Of a stretch of DNA of 64,000 nucleotides, positions 15,379 through 24,065 are shown piece after piece. This DNA is from PFJX01 sp040751755. Lineage in GTDB: Bacteria; Pseudomonadota; Gammaproteobacteria; Burkholderiales; Thiobacillaceae. How positions within the stretch are numbered: the first letter of the stretch is position 1; each line of letters starts with the position of its first letter. The notes beneath the pieces were generated by a model. It searched no databases. It saw nothing but the letters and a program-made list of their open reading frames with translations, and was not told where the DNA came from. The position numbers were made by a program, and so were the translations under genes. The DNA lies in the NCBI GenBank assembly GCA_040751755.1, contig JBFMHC010000015.1, positions 1-64,000 of the forward strand, written 5' to 3'.

Positions 15379-16482
15379 TCAGGCGGCAGCACTGACGCCC
15401 GCCTCTTCGAAGGTCGCCATGCCGTCGTGCAGGGCGCAGGCCAGGCGCAGCAGGGGCACGGCAAGCGCTGCGCCGCTGCCCTCGCCCAGGCGCAGGTCCA
15501 GGTCGAGCAACGGCCGCGCCTCAAGGGCCTCCATGACCCGCCGGTGACCCGGCTCCGCCGAGGCATGGCTGAACAGCAGCCAGTCGCGCGTGCCGGGGTT
15601 GAGGCGGCAGGCGGCGAGCGCGGCGCTGCCGGCGATGAAGCCGTCCACCAGGGCCGGCACGCCGGACTGCGCGCATGCGATGTAAGCGCCAGCCAACGCG
15701 GCGATCTCGTAGCCGCCAAGACAGATCAGGGCGGTGTGGGCCGCGACGCCATTCGTCCCATCCGCCGCCGCTCCCTCACCCCGGCCCTCCCCCGCGGGAG
15801 GAGGGAGCAGGCCGTGCAGCGCCAGGGCGCGGTCGATCACCGCCGCCTTGTGCGCCACGCCGGCGGCGTCCAGGCCGGTGCCGGGGCCGGCCAGCGTGCC
15901 GCCGGGCACGCCCAGCAGGGCGCAGGCGAGGGCCGCCGCCGCGGTGCTGTTGCCAATGCCCATCTCGCCGCCGAGGAACAGGTCTGCACCTGCCGCGCCC
16001 GCCCGCTGCACGGCCTGGCGGCCAAGGTCGAGCGCCTGTTCCAACTGCACCGCGTTCATCGCCGGCCCGCGCGCCAGGTTGGCGGTGCCGAAGCCGGCCT
16101 TGCCCCAGACCACGCCGGGGATGGGCGCGGCGGCCAGGCTGCCCGCGTCCACCACCTCCAGGTGAGCGCCCACTTCGCGCGCCAGCACCGCGATGGCGGC
16201 GCCACCGCCCACGAAGTTGGCGAGCATCTGCTGCGTCACCGCCTGCGGGTAGGCGGCCACGCCCTCCTCCACCACGCCGTGGTCACCGGCGAACACGCTG
16301 ATCCAGGGCCGCTCCAGGCGCGGTCGCGGCCGCCCCTGCAGGGCGGCGAGCCGGACCGCCAGCGCCTCCAGGCGCCCCAGGCTGCCAGGCGGTTTGGTCA
16401 GCCGTGTCTGGCGCGCGCTGGCCGCATCCCGCGCCGCCTCGTCCGGCGTGACGACCGCGCCACGCCACCATGCCTCGTGCAT
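15379..16482 (-). CDS. cobT: Nicotinate-nucleotide--dimethylbenzimidazole phosphoribosyltransferase
   Basis: This 367-residue cytosolic enzyme makes alpha-ribazole-5'-phosphate from DMB and nicotinate mononucleotide. Motifs include TKPPGSLGRLE, FAGDHGV, GEMGIGNST and GGYEIAALAGA with the catalytic Glu region. The ATG at 16482 (TGATG overlap with cobU, GGGAG site eight bases upstream) is preferred to the GTG one codon earlier. Between residues about 225 and 245 there is a Pro/Gly/Glu-rich insert, LPPPAGEGRGEG, encoded by a GC-palindromic dispersed repeat. It is in frame and sits in a surface loop just before the conserved HTALICLGGYE, so activity may be retained. Confidence 0.94.
   Translation of the reverse strand: MHEAWWRGAVVTPDEAARDAASARQTRLTKPPGSLGRLEALAVRLAALQGRPRPRLERPWISVFAGDHGVVEEGVAAYPQAVTQQMLANFVGGGAAIAVLAREVGAHLEVVDAGSLAAAPIPGVVWGKAGFGTANLARGPAMNAVQLEQALDLGRQAVQRAGAAGADLFLGGEMGIGNSTAAAALACALLGVPGGTLAGPGTGLDAAGVAHKAAVIDRALALHGLLPPPAGEGRGEGAAADGTNGVAAHTALICLGGYEIAALAGAYIACAQSGVPALVDGFIAGSAALAACRLNPGTRDWLLFSHASAEPGHRRVMEALEARPLLDLDLRLGEGSGAALAVPLLRLACALHDGMATFEEAGVSAAA
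15771..15810. repeat. GC-palindromic dispersed repeat inside cobT
   Basis: The plus strand reads CTCCCTCACCCC-GGCCCTCCC, then a small loop, then GGGAGGAGGGAG. It matches the copies in tgt and the UDG gene in layout and sequence. It is inserted in frame and adds a Pro/Gly/Glu stretch to CobT. Confidence 0.75.
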
Positions 16483-17015
16483 CACCGTTCTCCCTTCAAG
16501 ACCAGGGGCAGACCGGCGGCGACCAGCACCACCCGGCCCACCTGCGCGGCGACCGCCTGGTTCAGGTGTCCCGCCTCGTCGACGAAGCGCCGCGTCAATT
16601 CACCCATGGGCACCACGCCCATGCCCACCTCGTTCGCCACCAGGATGACCTGTCCAGGCAGGCCGGGCAGGATATCGAGAAGGCGCGCGCGTTCCTCTGC
16701 GAACGCCGCCTCGCCGGCCTCCAGCAGGTTCATGAGCCAGAGCGTGAGGCAGTCCACCACCACGCAGTGTCCGGGACGCGCCACCGCGCGCAAGGCCCCG
16801 GCCAGGTGCAGGGGCACCTCCACGGTGTGCCAGTGGGGCGGCCGGTCCGCGCGGTGGCGGGCGATGCGCGCGGCCATCTCGGCGTCACGGGCGGTGCCGG
16901 TGGCGATCACCGTCACCGGCAGGCCGCAGGCCTCGGCAAGGCCCTGCGCATGGCGGCTCTTGCCGGAACGGGCCCCGCCCAGGATGAGGGTGTGCATGGC
17001 TTCGCCACGGTTCAT
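16482..17015 (-). CDS. cobU: Adenosylcobinamide kinase / guanylyltransferase
   Basis: This 177-residue bifunctional enzyme phosphorylates adenosylcobinamide and transfers GMP to it. The P-loop GGARSGKSRHAQ, the VIATGTARDAEM segment, VDCLTLWLMNLL and VANEVGMGVVP motifs are all in place. The ATG at 17015 is chosen because it overlaps the cobQ stop as ATGA and has GGAG eight bases upstream; the ATG at 16997 would give the shorter MHTLILGG start. Length is typical for the family. Confidence 0.94.
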   Translation of the reverse strand: MNRGEAMHTLILGGARSGKSRHAQGLAEACGLPVTVIATGTARDAEMAARIARHRADRPPHWHTVEVPLHLAGALRAVARPGHCVVVDCLTLWLMNLLEAGEAAFAEERARLLDILPGLPGQVILVANEVGMGVVPMGELTRRFVDEAGHLNQAVAAQVGRVVLVAAGLPLVLKGER

Positions 17016-18496
17016 GTCAGCCACTCCAGGAGTCGCCCGGTGTCCAGGCATTGTTCCACGGCGTCGGCCAGGCGCTCGATCGCCGCCTCGCGCACGGCCT
17101 GGATGTCCGGCGCCCCGAGCCCGCTCGGTTGCGCGCCGATGCCGGCCCAGGCCAGCATTGCACGCAGGGCGACGGGGTGGTCGAAGAGGCCGTGCAGGTA
17201 AGTGCCCGCTATCGCGCCATCGCCGGACACGGCCCCATCCTCGTAGCGCGTCCCGGAGGCGTCCGCGCGGCAGTCGCGGACCAGGGGCGCGGCGAGGGCG
17301 AGGCCCCGGCTGACGCCGGCGTGGATCTCATAGCCGCGCACCGGGGCATCGCCCAGGACCAGGCGGCCGGAGACGTTGCGCAACTGCTTCTCCGGCGCCA
17401 GCGTGGTCTCCATGTCCAGCCAGCCCAGCCCCGGGCTCGACCCGGCCGCGCCCTCCAGACCCAATGGGTCGTGGATGGCCCGGCCCAGCATCTGGAAGCC
17501 GCCGCAGATGCCCAGCACCCGCCCGCCGTAGCGCAGGTGGCGTTGCAGCTGCGCCTCCCAGCCGCAAGCGCGCAGGTGCGCGAGATCGGCGCGCACCGAC
17601 TTGGACCCCGGCAGGATCACCAGGTCCGCCGCGGGCATGGGTTCCTGCGGCGCGACGAAGCGGAAGTCGAGGCCGGGATGCAGGCGCAGGGCGTCGAAGT
17701 CGGTGTGGTTGGCGATGCGCGGCAGGACCGGCACGATGACGCGCAATCGCCCCCCTTCGTCCGGAGGGGGAGGGAGCGGTATCGCGTCCTCCGCCTCCAG
17801 GTGCAGGCCGTGCAGGTAGGGCAGCACACCCAGCACCGGCTTGCCGGTCTCGCGCTCCAGCCACTCCAGCCCCGGTTGCAACAGGGCGATGTCGCCGCGG
17901 AAGCGGTTGATGACGAAGCCCTTCACCCGTGCCCGCTCGGACTCGGAGAGCAAGGCAAGCGTGCCGACCAGGTGCGCGAACACGCCGCCGCGGTCGATGT
18001 CCGCGACCAGGATCACCGGGCAGTCGACCGCCTCGGCGAAGCCCATGTTGGCGATGTCGCCCGCGCGCAGGTTGATCTCCGCGGGGCTGCCCGCGCCCTC
18101 CACCACCACCGCCTGGTAGCCGGCGGCGAGGCGCGCGAAAGACTCCAGCACCGCCGCGCGGGCACGCGGCTTGTAGGCGTGATAGTCCTGCGCCTCCATG
18201 TTGCTCAGGGCGCGGCCCTGGATGATGACCTGGCAACCGGTGTCGGAGTTGGGCTTCAGCAACACCGGGTTCATGTCGCTGCGCGGTGCCACCCGGCAGG
18301 CCTGCGCCTGCACAGCCTGGGCACGGCCGATCTCGCCGCCGTCCTCGGCGACGGCGCTGTTGAGCGCCATGTTCTGCGGCTTGAACGGCGCCACGCGCAC
18401 GCCGCGCCGCGCCAGCCAGCGCCCGAGCGCGGTGACCAGGGCGCTCTTGCCGGCGTCCGAAGTGCAACCCTGCACCATGAGCACGCGCGCGCTCAT
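17012..18496 (-). CDS. cobQ: Cobyric acid synthase (glutamine-hydrolysing)
   Basis: This 494-residue enzyme amidates four side chains of the corrin ring using glutamine and ATP. The N-terminal dethiobiotin-synthetase-like ATPase has VQGCTSDAGKSALVTALGRW. The C-terminal class I glutamine amidotransferase has the nucleophile in LGICGGFQMLG and the catalytic His in TYLHGLFDHP. The ATG at 18496 follows GGGGAGG; the GTG two codons earlier is too close to that site. A Pro-rich stretch near residue 240 (PLPPPPDEGG) coincides with a C-rich/G-rich palindromic element. It heads the cobQ-U-T-C-S operon. cobA and cbiB are not in the window. Confidence 0.95.
   Translation of the reverse strand: MSARVLMVQGCTSDAGKSALVTALGRWLARRGVRVAPFKPQNMALNSAVAEDGGEIGRAQAVQAQACRVAPRSDMNPVLLKPNSDTGCQVIIQGRALSNMEAQDYHAYKPRARAAVLESFARLAAGYQAVVVEGAGSPAEINLRAGDIANMGFAEAVDCPVILVADIDRGGVFAHLVGTLALLSESERARVKGFVINRFRGDIALLQPGLEWLERETGKPVLGVLPYLHGLHLEAEDAIPLPPPPDEGGRLRVIVPVLPRIANHTDFDALRLHPGLDFRFVAPQEPMPAADLVILPGSKSVRADLAHLRACGWEAQLQRHLRYGGRVLGICGGFQMLGRAIHDPLGLEGAAGSSPGLGWLDMETTLAPEKQLRNVSGRLVLGDAPVRGYEIHAGVSRGLALAAPLVRDCRADASGTRYEDGAVSGDGAIAGTYLHGLFDHPVALRAMLAWAGIGAQPSGLGAPDIQAVREAAIERLADAVEQCLDTGRLLEWLT
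17749..17778. repeat. C-rich/G-rich palindromic element inside cobQ
   Basis: A GCCCCCCC tract followed by GGAGGGGGAGGGAGCG encodes PLPPPPDEGG in CobQ. It resembles the dispersed GC palindromes elsewhere in the window, though it lacks the CTCACCCC arm, so membership is less certain. Confidence 0.45.
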
Positions 18497-18558
18497 GCGC
18501 ACCTCCCCGGCACACGCCTTGCCCTAAAATGCCGCCTCCCCTTCACGACGCCGGCCCC

Positions 18559-19440
18559 ATGACGCGCCTCCTTCTCCTGACGGCGATCCTGCTGCTCGCC
18601 CCCCTCCCCGCCGCGTGCGCCGAGCTGACGGTGCGCGACGCGACGGGCGCGACGATCCGCCTCGCCGCGCCGGCGCGGCGCATCGTCAGCCTGGCGCCGC
18701 ACCTCACGGAGAACCTGTTCGCCGCCGGAGCGGGCGACCGCCTGGTGGGCGTGGTCGAGTACAGCGACCACCCCGAGGCGGCCAGACGCATCCCCCGCGT
18801 CGGCGGCTATGCCCTCCCCGACCTGGAGGGCATCGTCGCGCGCCGGCCCGACCTGGTGCTCGCCTGGGCCGGGGGCACCCCGGCCGCGGTGGTCGAGCGC
18901 CTGCGCGGCCTCGGCCTCACCGTGTTCCAGATGCAGCAGGACCGGCTGGGGGACATCCCCGCCGGCATCGAGCAGCTGGGGCGGCTGGCCGGCACGGAAA
19001 CCGCCGCCGGCGCGGCCGCCGCGCGCTTTCGTGAGCGTCTCGCGGCGCTGCGCCAGCGCCACGCCGGGCAGGCGCCGGTGAGCGTGTTCTACCAGGTCTG
19101 GCATCAGCCGCTGCTGACCGTGGGCGGCGGCCAGATCATCAACGAGGCGATCCGCCTGTGCGGCGGCCGCAACGTGTTCGAGGCGCTGCCCGGCCTCGCC
19201 CCCGCGGTTAGTGTCGAGGCGGTGCTCGCCGCCGACCCCGAGGCCATCGTCGCCAGCGGCATGGGGCGCGACACGCCGGTCGGCCTGGAAGGCTGGCGTC
19301 GCTGGACGAGGCTGAAGGCGGTGGCGCGGGGCAATCTGTTCTTCGTGCCGGCAGACCTGATGCAACGCGCCTCGCCGCGCCTGCTCGACGGCGCGGAACG
19401 GCTCTGCCGGCACCTCGACACGGCACGCGCGCGGCGCTGA
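18559..19440 (+). CDS. btuF: Cobalamin ABC transporter substrate-binding protein
   Basis: This 293-residue periplasmic binding protein (MTRLLLLTAILLL signal peptide, ending near AACA) delivers corrinoid to BtuCD. The type III binding fold is recognised by VSLAPHLTENLFAAGAGDRLVGV, the SDHPEAARRIPRVGGY segment and the single long backbone helix. The start at 18559 places the signal peptide at the N-terminus; ten upstream codons are open but unsupported. It is divergent from cobQ (62-bp gap) and convergent with btuD (5-bp gap), so it is on the opposite strand from the rest of the uptake system. Confidence 0.87.
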   Translation: MTRLLLLTAILLLAPLPAACAELTVRDATGATIRLAAPARRIVSLAPHLTENLFAAGAGDRLVGVVEYSDHPEAARRIPRVGGYALPDLEGIVARRPDLVLAWAGGTPAAVVERLRGLGLTVFQMQQDRLGDIPAGIEQLGRLAGTETAAGAAAARFRERLAALRQRHAGQAPVSVFYQVWHQPLLTVGGGQIINEAIRLCGGRNVFEALPGLAPAVSVEAVLAADPEAIVASGMGRDTPVGLEGWRRWTRLKAVARGNLFFVPADLMQRASPRLLDGAERLCRHLDTARARR

Positions 19441-19445
19441 GCCTC

Positions 19446-20219
19446 TCATTCCGGCCACTCCGGCACGAACCAGCGCCCCTCGCCGTCGCGCAGCTCACGC
19501 AGAGGATGGCCGTAGAGGCGGCCGAGTGCGGCGGCGTCCAGCACCTCGGCGCAGGGACCCAGGGCATGCGTGCCATCGTCATAGAGCAGCAGGGCCTGGT
19601 CGCAATAGCGCGCCGCCAGGTTGACGTCATGCAGGACCATCACCACGGCCGCCCCCTCCGCGCGCGCGCGCCGGCCGAACAGCTCCAGGACCGCCAGCTG
19701 GTGGTTGAGGTCGAGGTGCGCCAGGGGTTCGTCGAGCAGGTACAGATCGGGCCGCTGCGCCAGCAGGGCGGCGAGCGCCACGCGCTGCCGCTCGCCGCCC
19801 GAGAGGGTGTGCAGGCCGCGCGCCTCCAGCCCGGCCAGCCCCACCTCCGCCAGCGCCTCGCGCGCCAGGGCCACGTCCGCCTCGCCCTCCCAGTCCCAGC
19901 GCGAGAGGTGGGGATGGCGCCCCGCCAGGACGGTCTCCATCACGCTCGCGGCGAAGGCGTCGCCCACGTGCTGCGGCAGCAGGCCGCGCCGCCGCGCCGC
20001 GCGGCGCGGGCCCAGCTCGGCATAGGTGGCGCCGCGCAGCAGGACCTCGCCCGCCGCCGGCGCCGCCAGGCCGGCCAGGGTGTGCAGCAGGGTGGTCTTG
20101 CCCACACCGTTGCGCCCCAGGATGGCGAGGCGCGCGCCCGGCCCGAGGGCGAGATCGAGCCCGCGCACCACCTGGCGGCCAGCGATGGCGACGGACAAGG
20201 CGCGCGTCGCCAGGATCAC
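19446..20219 (-). CDS. btuD: Cobalamin/corrinoid ABC transporter ATPase
   Basis: This 257-residue ATPase of the BtuD/FhuC/FecE type powers corrinoid import. Walker A is GRNGVGKTT, the signature is LSGGERQR, Walker B is LYLLDEPLAHLDL and the switch His is in VMVLHDVN. The start is the GTG at 20219, which overlaps the btuC stop as GTGA. The open frame continues far upstream but that part is a shadow of btuC. Confidence 0.93.
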   Translation of the reverse strand: MILATRALSVAIAGRQVVRGLDLALGPGARLAILGRNGVGKTTLLHTLAGLAAPAAGEVLLRGATYAELGPRRAARRRGLLPQHVGDAFAASVMETVLAGRHPHLSRWDWEGEADVALAREALAEVGLAGLEARGLHTLSGGERQRVALAALLAQRPDLYLLDEPLAHLDLNHQLAVLELFGRRARAEGAAVVMVLHDVNLAARYCDQALLLYDDGTHALGPCAEVLDAAALGRLYGHPLRELRDGEGRWFVPEWPE

Positions 20220-21211
20220 GCCTGCCCCCCCCGCGGCGCGCGCGCCATCAGGAACAGGAACACCGGTACGCCGAGCAAGGCCGTGAGCACGCCCACCGGC
20301 AGCTGCTGCGGCGCCACGAGGACGCGCGCCAGGGTGTCGGCGAGCACCAGCAATGCCCCGCCCGCCAGCGCCGCGGCGGGCAGCAGCAGGCGTTGGTCGT
20401 TGCCCAGCGCCAGGCGTACCAGGTGCGGCACCACCAGGCCGACGAAGCCGACGCTGCCGACGCTGGTGACGGCGGCGGCGGTGAGCAGCGAGGCGAGGAA
20501 GTAGAGCAGCAGGCGCAGGCGCGCGACGTCGGCGCCCAGGGTGGCGGCGAGCAGGGGGCCGCGCGTGAGCAGATTGAGATCGCGCGCGAAGTACAGGGCC
20601 ACGGCGAGGCCGGCGCCCAGGACCGCGAGCACGGGCAGGGGGTCGCCGGCCTGCGCCGCGTCGCCCATCAGCCAGAACAACATGCCGCGCAGCTGCCGCT
20701 CCGGCGCGAGCGAGAGCATGAGCGCCACTGCCGCGCCGCAGCCGGCGGCGACGATCACACCGGTGAGCAGAAGGCGCGACTGCGCCCAGCTGCCGTCGCC
20801 GCGCGCAAGGCCGAACACCAGGGCCATCGCCGCGAGGGCGCCGAGGAAGGCCGCCGCCTGCATGCCCAGGACGGCGCCGGCGCCCAGCAGCATGGCCGCC
20901 AGCGCCCCCACCGCGGCGCCGCCGGAGATCCCCAGGACGTAGGGATCGGCGAGCGGGTTGCGCAGCAGGATCTGCATCAGCGCGCCAGCTAGGGCGAGCA
21001 GGCCGCCGCCGGCGAAGGCCGCGAGGGCGCGCGGCAGGCGCAGGCCCAGCACCACCTCGCGCGCCATGGCGTCGCCGCCGCCGAGCAGCACCGCCCACAC
21101 CTCCGCCGGGGCGAGGGCGAGGCTGCCGGCGGCCAGCGCCGCCAGCACGCCGGCCGCCGCCAGGCACAGCAGCAGGGCCAGGACGAGCAGGGCGCGGCGT
21201 CTGCCCGGCAT
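20216..21211 (-). CDS. btuC: Cobalamin/corrinoid ABC transporter permease
   Basis: This 331-residue FecCD-family permease has about ten membrane helices. Family motifs include GLRLPRALAAFAGGGLLALAG, LRNPLADPYVLGISGGAA and GFVGLVVPHLVRL, which contains the coupling region that contacts the ATPase. It starts four bases after the btuB stop and overlaps btuD, giving a btuB-C-D operon behind the cobalamin riboswitch. Confidence 0.94.
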   Translation of the reverse strand: MPGRRRALLVLALLLCLAAAGVLAALAAGSLALAPAEVWAVLLGGGDAMAREVVLGLRLPRALAAFAGGGLLALAGALMQILLRNPLADPYVLGISGGAAVGALAAMLLGAGAVLGMQAAAFLGALAAMALVFGLARGDGSWAQSRLLLTGVIVAAGCGAAVALMLSLAPERQLRGMLFWLMGDAAQAGDPLPVLAVLGAGLAVALYFARDLNLLTRGPLLAATLGADVARLRLLLYFLASLLTAAAVTSVGSVGFVGLVVPHLVRLALGNDQRLLLPAAALAGGALLVLADTLARVLVAPQQLPVGVLTALLGVPVFLFLMARAPRGGQA

Positions 21212-21215
21212 GGGG

Positions 21216-23132
21216 TTAGAAGACCGCCTTCACACCCACACGCCAGTTGCGGGTGAAGTTCACCGGATAAACGACATCGTCGAGGATCCAAAGCCCGTTC
21301 TTGTGCTCGAACAGGTTCTCCACACTGGCGAACCACTCCAGATTGCGATGGCGATAGCGATAGGCGACATCCGTGGACTGGTAGGCGGCCTGCTTCTGCG
21401 CGTTGTTGTTGTCGAAATCCTCTGCCGCCCATGCGGTGCTGCGCCAGGCATGGGTCAGGTTCAGGCTGGCATTCTTGCTGGGCGAATACGCCAGGCCGAG
21501 GACGACGCCATGCCGAGACACGCCCGGCAAGTCCTTGCCGTTGTAGGAGCCGCCACCTGAATCCTCGCGGTCGATGATGGCGCGCGTGTAGGTGTAGTTG
21601 AGAGAACCGCTCAAGACCTCCGAGATCCGCCACGTGTCCTGCATCTCCAGGCCGTACTTGTGCGACTTGTCGATATTGGTGTTGTAACTGGTCGCCCAGT
21701 TGCCGGTGCTGTAGTAGTAGATCTCGTTCTTCAGCTTGCCGTAGAAGACGTCGGCCTTGAAGCGATTCCGCGCGTCGACATGGTTCACCCCGAGGTTGAG
21801 GGTGCGGCTGCGCGCCGGCTGAATGAAGGCATTGAAGGAACCGTAGGTGAAGAAGCGGTCGATGTCCGGTGCCTGGAAGGCCTGGTTGTAGTTCGCGAAC
21901 ACGGACAGTCGATCATCCAGTTGGCGATTCACCCCCACATCCCAGGCCGTGAGATCGTGGCGGGCATGCAACGCTGTGCCACTGTTGGGCACGTATGCGT
22001 ATTCGACCCGCTCCGTACGCGCTCCCGCGGAGAGGGTGAGGCGATCCTGGCGGTACTGCCCCTGTGCATACCAGCCGGTATTGGTCTTGCTGGTCCGGTC
22101 GAAGGAACCGATACGGGTGCCATCGAAGGTCTGCACGCCTGCGGTCAGGTCGAGCGCCTGACCACGGTACTGCAAGGCCAGATCATCAACGCTGTAGTCG
22201 TAATTCGACAGGGATGAGTACGAAACATAGTTGGACAGCTTGTCCTCATTGCTGTGGCGGGCGCTGAGCTTGAGCGTCTTGCTCAGCTCAAGCTCAGCCC
22301 CGAGCAGCCAAACGTCGCTGGCGAATTTCTGGTACGTGTAGGTATTGCCGCCGTTCTGCGCCGGGTTAGTGTGGAACGCCGCCTGGCTCAGCGCGCCAGG
22401 GTAGCGGGTATCGATGCGCGTGCTGGCCGCTTCCAGATCCAGCTTCAGCCGCTCGACCGGACGCAGGCCGAGGCCACCGCGCCAGGTACGGTTGCTCGCC
22501 GCGTCACGATGGCCGGTCACATCCGGATCGCTGTAGCCATCCAGGCCCTGGTACTCCGCGCTGGCCGACACGTCCACGCGTTCTCCCGCCGCGCCCGCGC
22601 TCACCGTCGCGCCCCGCATGCCATGGTTGCCCGCCGCGATCTGCACGGCCACGCCGGTATGTTGGCGGGTATAGATCTGGATGGAACCGGCGGTGGCGCC
22701 GTCGCCGAACATGACCGACCCGCTGCCACGCGTGATCTCGATGCGCTCGATGTCGCCAAGCGGGATTGCACCAAGCAGTTGCGGTGCCATGTCGATGTTG
22801 TTGAGGCGCCGCCCGTCCAGGGTGACGACGATATTCTGATAACCGTCGCCGATGCCGTAGCCACGCATATCGATCTTGGGCGTGAAGCGATTGCCGTAGC
22901 TGGGCATCACCACGACGGAGGTGTGCTGCGCCAGATAGTCGTACACGGTGGTGGCGGCGGATTTCTCGATCTGCCTGCGCGTGTGCACCTCGGAGGCATA
23001 GGGCGCGGCGATATCCGCAGTCGGGACACGCGTCGCGGTGACGACGATCTCGTCGAGCAGGGTGGGGTCTTGCGCCTGGACAGGCAGGCTGAAGAGGCCG
23101 GCGATGAGCGCGGCCAGGGGGGTGCGTTGCAT
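21216..23132 (-). CDS. btuB: TonB-dependent cobalamin outer-membrane receptor
   Basis: This 638-residue outer-membrane receptor imports corrinoids with TonB energy. It has a signal peptide (MQRTPLAALIAGLFSLPVQA), a TonB box DEIVVTATR, an N-terminal plug domain (about 40-150) and a 22-strand barrel ending in the aromatic VGVKAVF. The ATG at 23132 is chosen because it starts the signal peptide; about 85 codons upstream are open but belong to the leader. A cobalamin riboswitch precedes it, and btuC-btuD follow in the same operon, which makes a corrinoid substrate very likely. Confidence 0.93.
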   Translation of the reverse strand: MQRTPLAALIAGLFSLPVQAQDPTLLDEIVVTATRVPTADIAAPYASEVHTRRQIEKSAATTVYDYLAQHTSVVVMPSYGNRFTPKIDMRGYGIGDGYQNIVVTLDGRRLNNIDMAPQLLGAIPLGDIERIEITRGSGSVMFGDGATAGSIQIYTRQHTGVAVQIAAGNHGMRGATVSAGAAGERVDVSASAEYQGLDGYSDPDVTGHRDAASNRTWRGGLGLRPVERLKLDLEAASTRIDTRYPGALSQAAFHTNPAQNGGNTYTYQKFASDVWLLGAELELSKTLKLSARHSNEDKLSNYVSYSSLSNYDYSVDDLALQYRGQALDLTAGVQTFDGTRIGSFDRTSKTNTGWYAQGQYRQDRLTLSAGARTERVEYAYVPNSGTALHARHDLTAWDVGVNRQLDDRLSVFANYNQAFQAPDIDRFFTYGSFNAFIQPARSRTLNLGVNHVDARNRFKADVFYGKLKNEIYYYSTGNWATSYNTNIDKSHKYGLEMQDTWRISEVLSGSLNYTYTRAIIDREDSGGGSYNGKDLPGVSRHGVVLGLAYSPSKNASLNLTHAWRSTAWAAEDFDNNNAQKQAAYQSTDVAYRYRHRNLEWFASVENLFEHKNGLWILDDVVYPVNFTRNWRVGVKAVF

Positions 23133-23250
23133 GGAGGGGGGTCCTTTTTCGTTCCCAGCGTCCCCGCAGGGAAGGCCAAAAAAAGCGGGCCGAAAAAGGT
23201 TGTCGCAACCGGTTTCTCCGTAACCGCCTCCCGCGGCCCGCATCCTGCCG

Positions 23251-23430
23251 CAGGCCGGTCTCCGGGCTCGCGCCTGGGGCCGTTCGACCCCGGTCTTCCG
23301 CCTTCCCGTCCGAGGACAGTGGCCAGTGGAGGACCTTTGAGCGCTTACCGTTGCGGGGGCAGCACAGGCATTGGGGGATTCCCGCACCTGTTTCCCGTTT
23401 CACCCCTCCTGCGAGGGGCACCTGAAGCGG
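23251..23430 (-). promoter_or_regulatory. Cobalamin (B12) riboswitch in the btuB leader
   Basis: Read on the minus strand the leader shows the conserved elements in order: GGTGAAACGGGAAACAGGTG, AATGCCTGTGCTGCCCCCGC, AACGGTAAGC, GGAAGGCGGAAG and GCGAGCCCGGAGACCGGC. It lies 120 bp before the btuB start. Binding of cobalamin is expected to reduce expression of btuB-btuC-btuD. The rest of the 326-bp gap between btuB and the CNP1-like gene holds the expression platform only. Confidence 0.95.
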
Positions 23431-23458
23431 GCGGGATTGTAGCCGATGCGCGGCGGGC

Positions 23459-24019
23459 TTACTCGACGGCGTGGCGCACGCCGCCATGCTTCACGGCGTA
23501 CTGGATCTTCTTCAGATCGCCCACGGTGTCCACCGAGCAGAGGTAGTGGAAGAACAGTTCGCGCTGGTGGCTGGTGGCCTGGCGCACCGGGATGGGCTCC
23601 CATTTCGCATAGCGGTTGCGCGACCATGTGCCGCCACCCTTGCCGTCCGCGTGGCCGAAGGCGTAGAGCTTGCGCTCGCCGGTCTCGCAGCGCATGCCCT
23701 CGAAGCTCACGGTCTCGGCGCCGGCGGGGCTCCTGATCAGCATGCTGTAGCGCGCCACGCCGTCGCCACCGAGGTTGATGGAGTTGAAGTCGATGTAATA
23801 GCGGTTGCTGGCAGTGGGAGAGACCGTGAACTCGACCAGGTCGCCCGCCTTCGGATAGGGCGGCAGCTGCGCCTGGATCTCCTGCCACGCCTTGGTGTTC
23901 TCGTCGAAGTCGTATTCGAAGTTGCCCATCTTGTAACTGTCTCCCCAGACCGTGGCCTGGGAATCGGCGAAGGCGGGGGTGCCCAACAGGCAGACGAGGA
24001 TGGCGGTGAGGTAACGCAT
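23459..24019 (-). CDS. CNP1-like exported protein
   Basis: This 186-residue protein has a signal peptide (MRYLTAILVCLLGTPAFA) and the whole CNP1-like domain (PF08750 type): WQEIQAQLPPYPK, FTVSPTASNRYYID, DGVARYSMLIRSPAGAE, FEGMRCETGERKLYAFG. The family is common in betaproteobacteria and has no assigned function. The start at 24019 has a GGAGA site. Two cysteines (MRCETG and HYLCSVD) could form a periplasmic disulfide. It lies 46 bp past the DUF3501 gene on the same strand. Confidence 0.82.
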   Translation of the reverse strand: MRYLTAILVCLLGTPAFADSQATVWGDSYKMGNFEYDFDENTKAWQEIQAQLPPYPKAGDLVEFTVSPTASNRYYIDFNSINLGGDGVARYSMLIRSPAGAETVSFEGMRCETGERKLYAFGHADGKGGGTWSRNRYAKWEPIPVRQATSHQRELFFHYLCSVDTVGDLKKIQYAVKHGGVRHAVE

Positions 24020-24065
24020 GCGGGTCTCCGGAACAGGCACGCATGATAGCGCGCCCGCCCGGCGC

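Noticed and set aside
18497..18558. Second cobalamin riboswitch before cobQ or btuF
   Set aside because: The gap is only 62 bp and lacks the B12-box and other conserved elements.
19446..21167. Apparent fusion of the btuD ATPase to a long N-terminal extension
   Set aside because: The extension is the off-frame reading of btuC; the GTG at 20219 with GTGA overlap is the proper btuD start.
22254..23546. 430-codon plus-strand frame opposite btuB
   Set aside because: It crosses the riboswitch and lies over the TonB-dependent receptor gene; composition is that of an antisense shadow.
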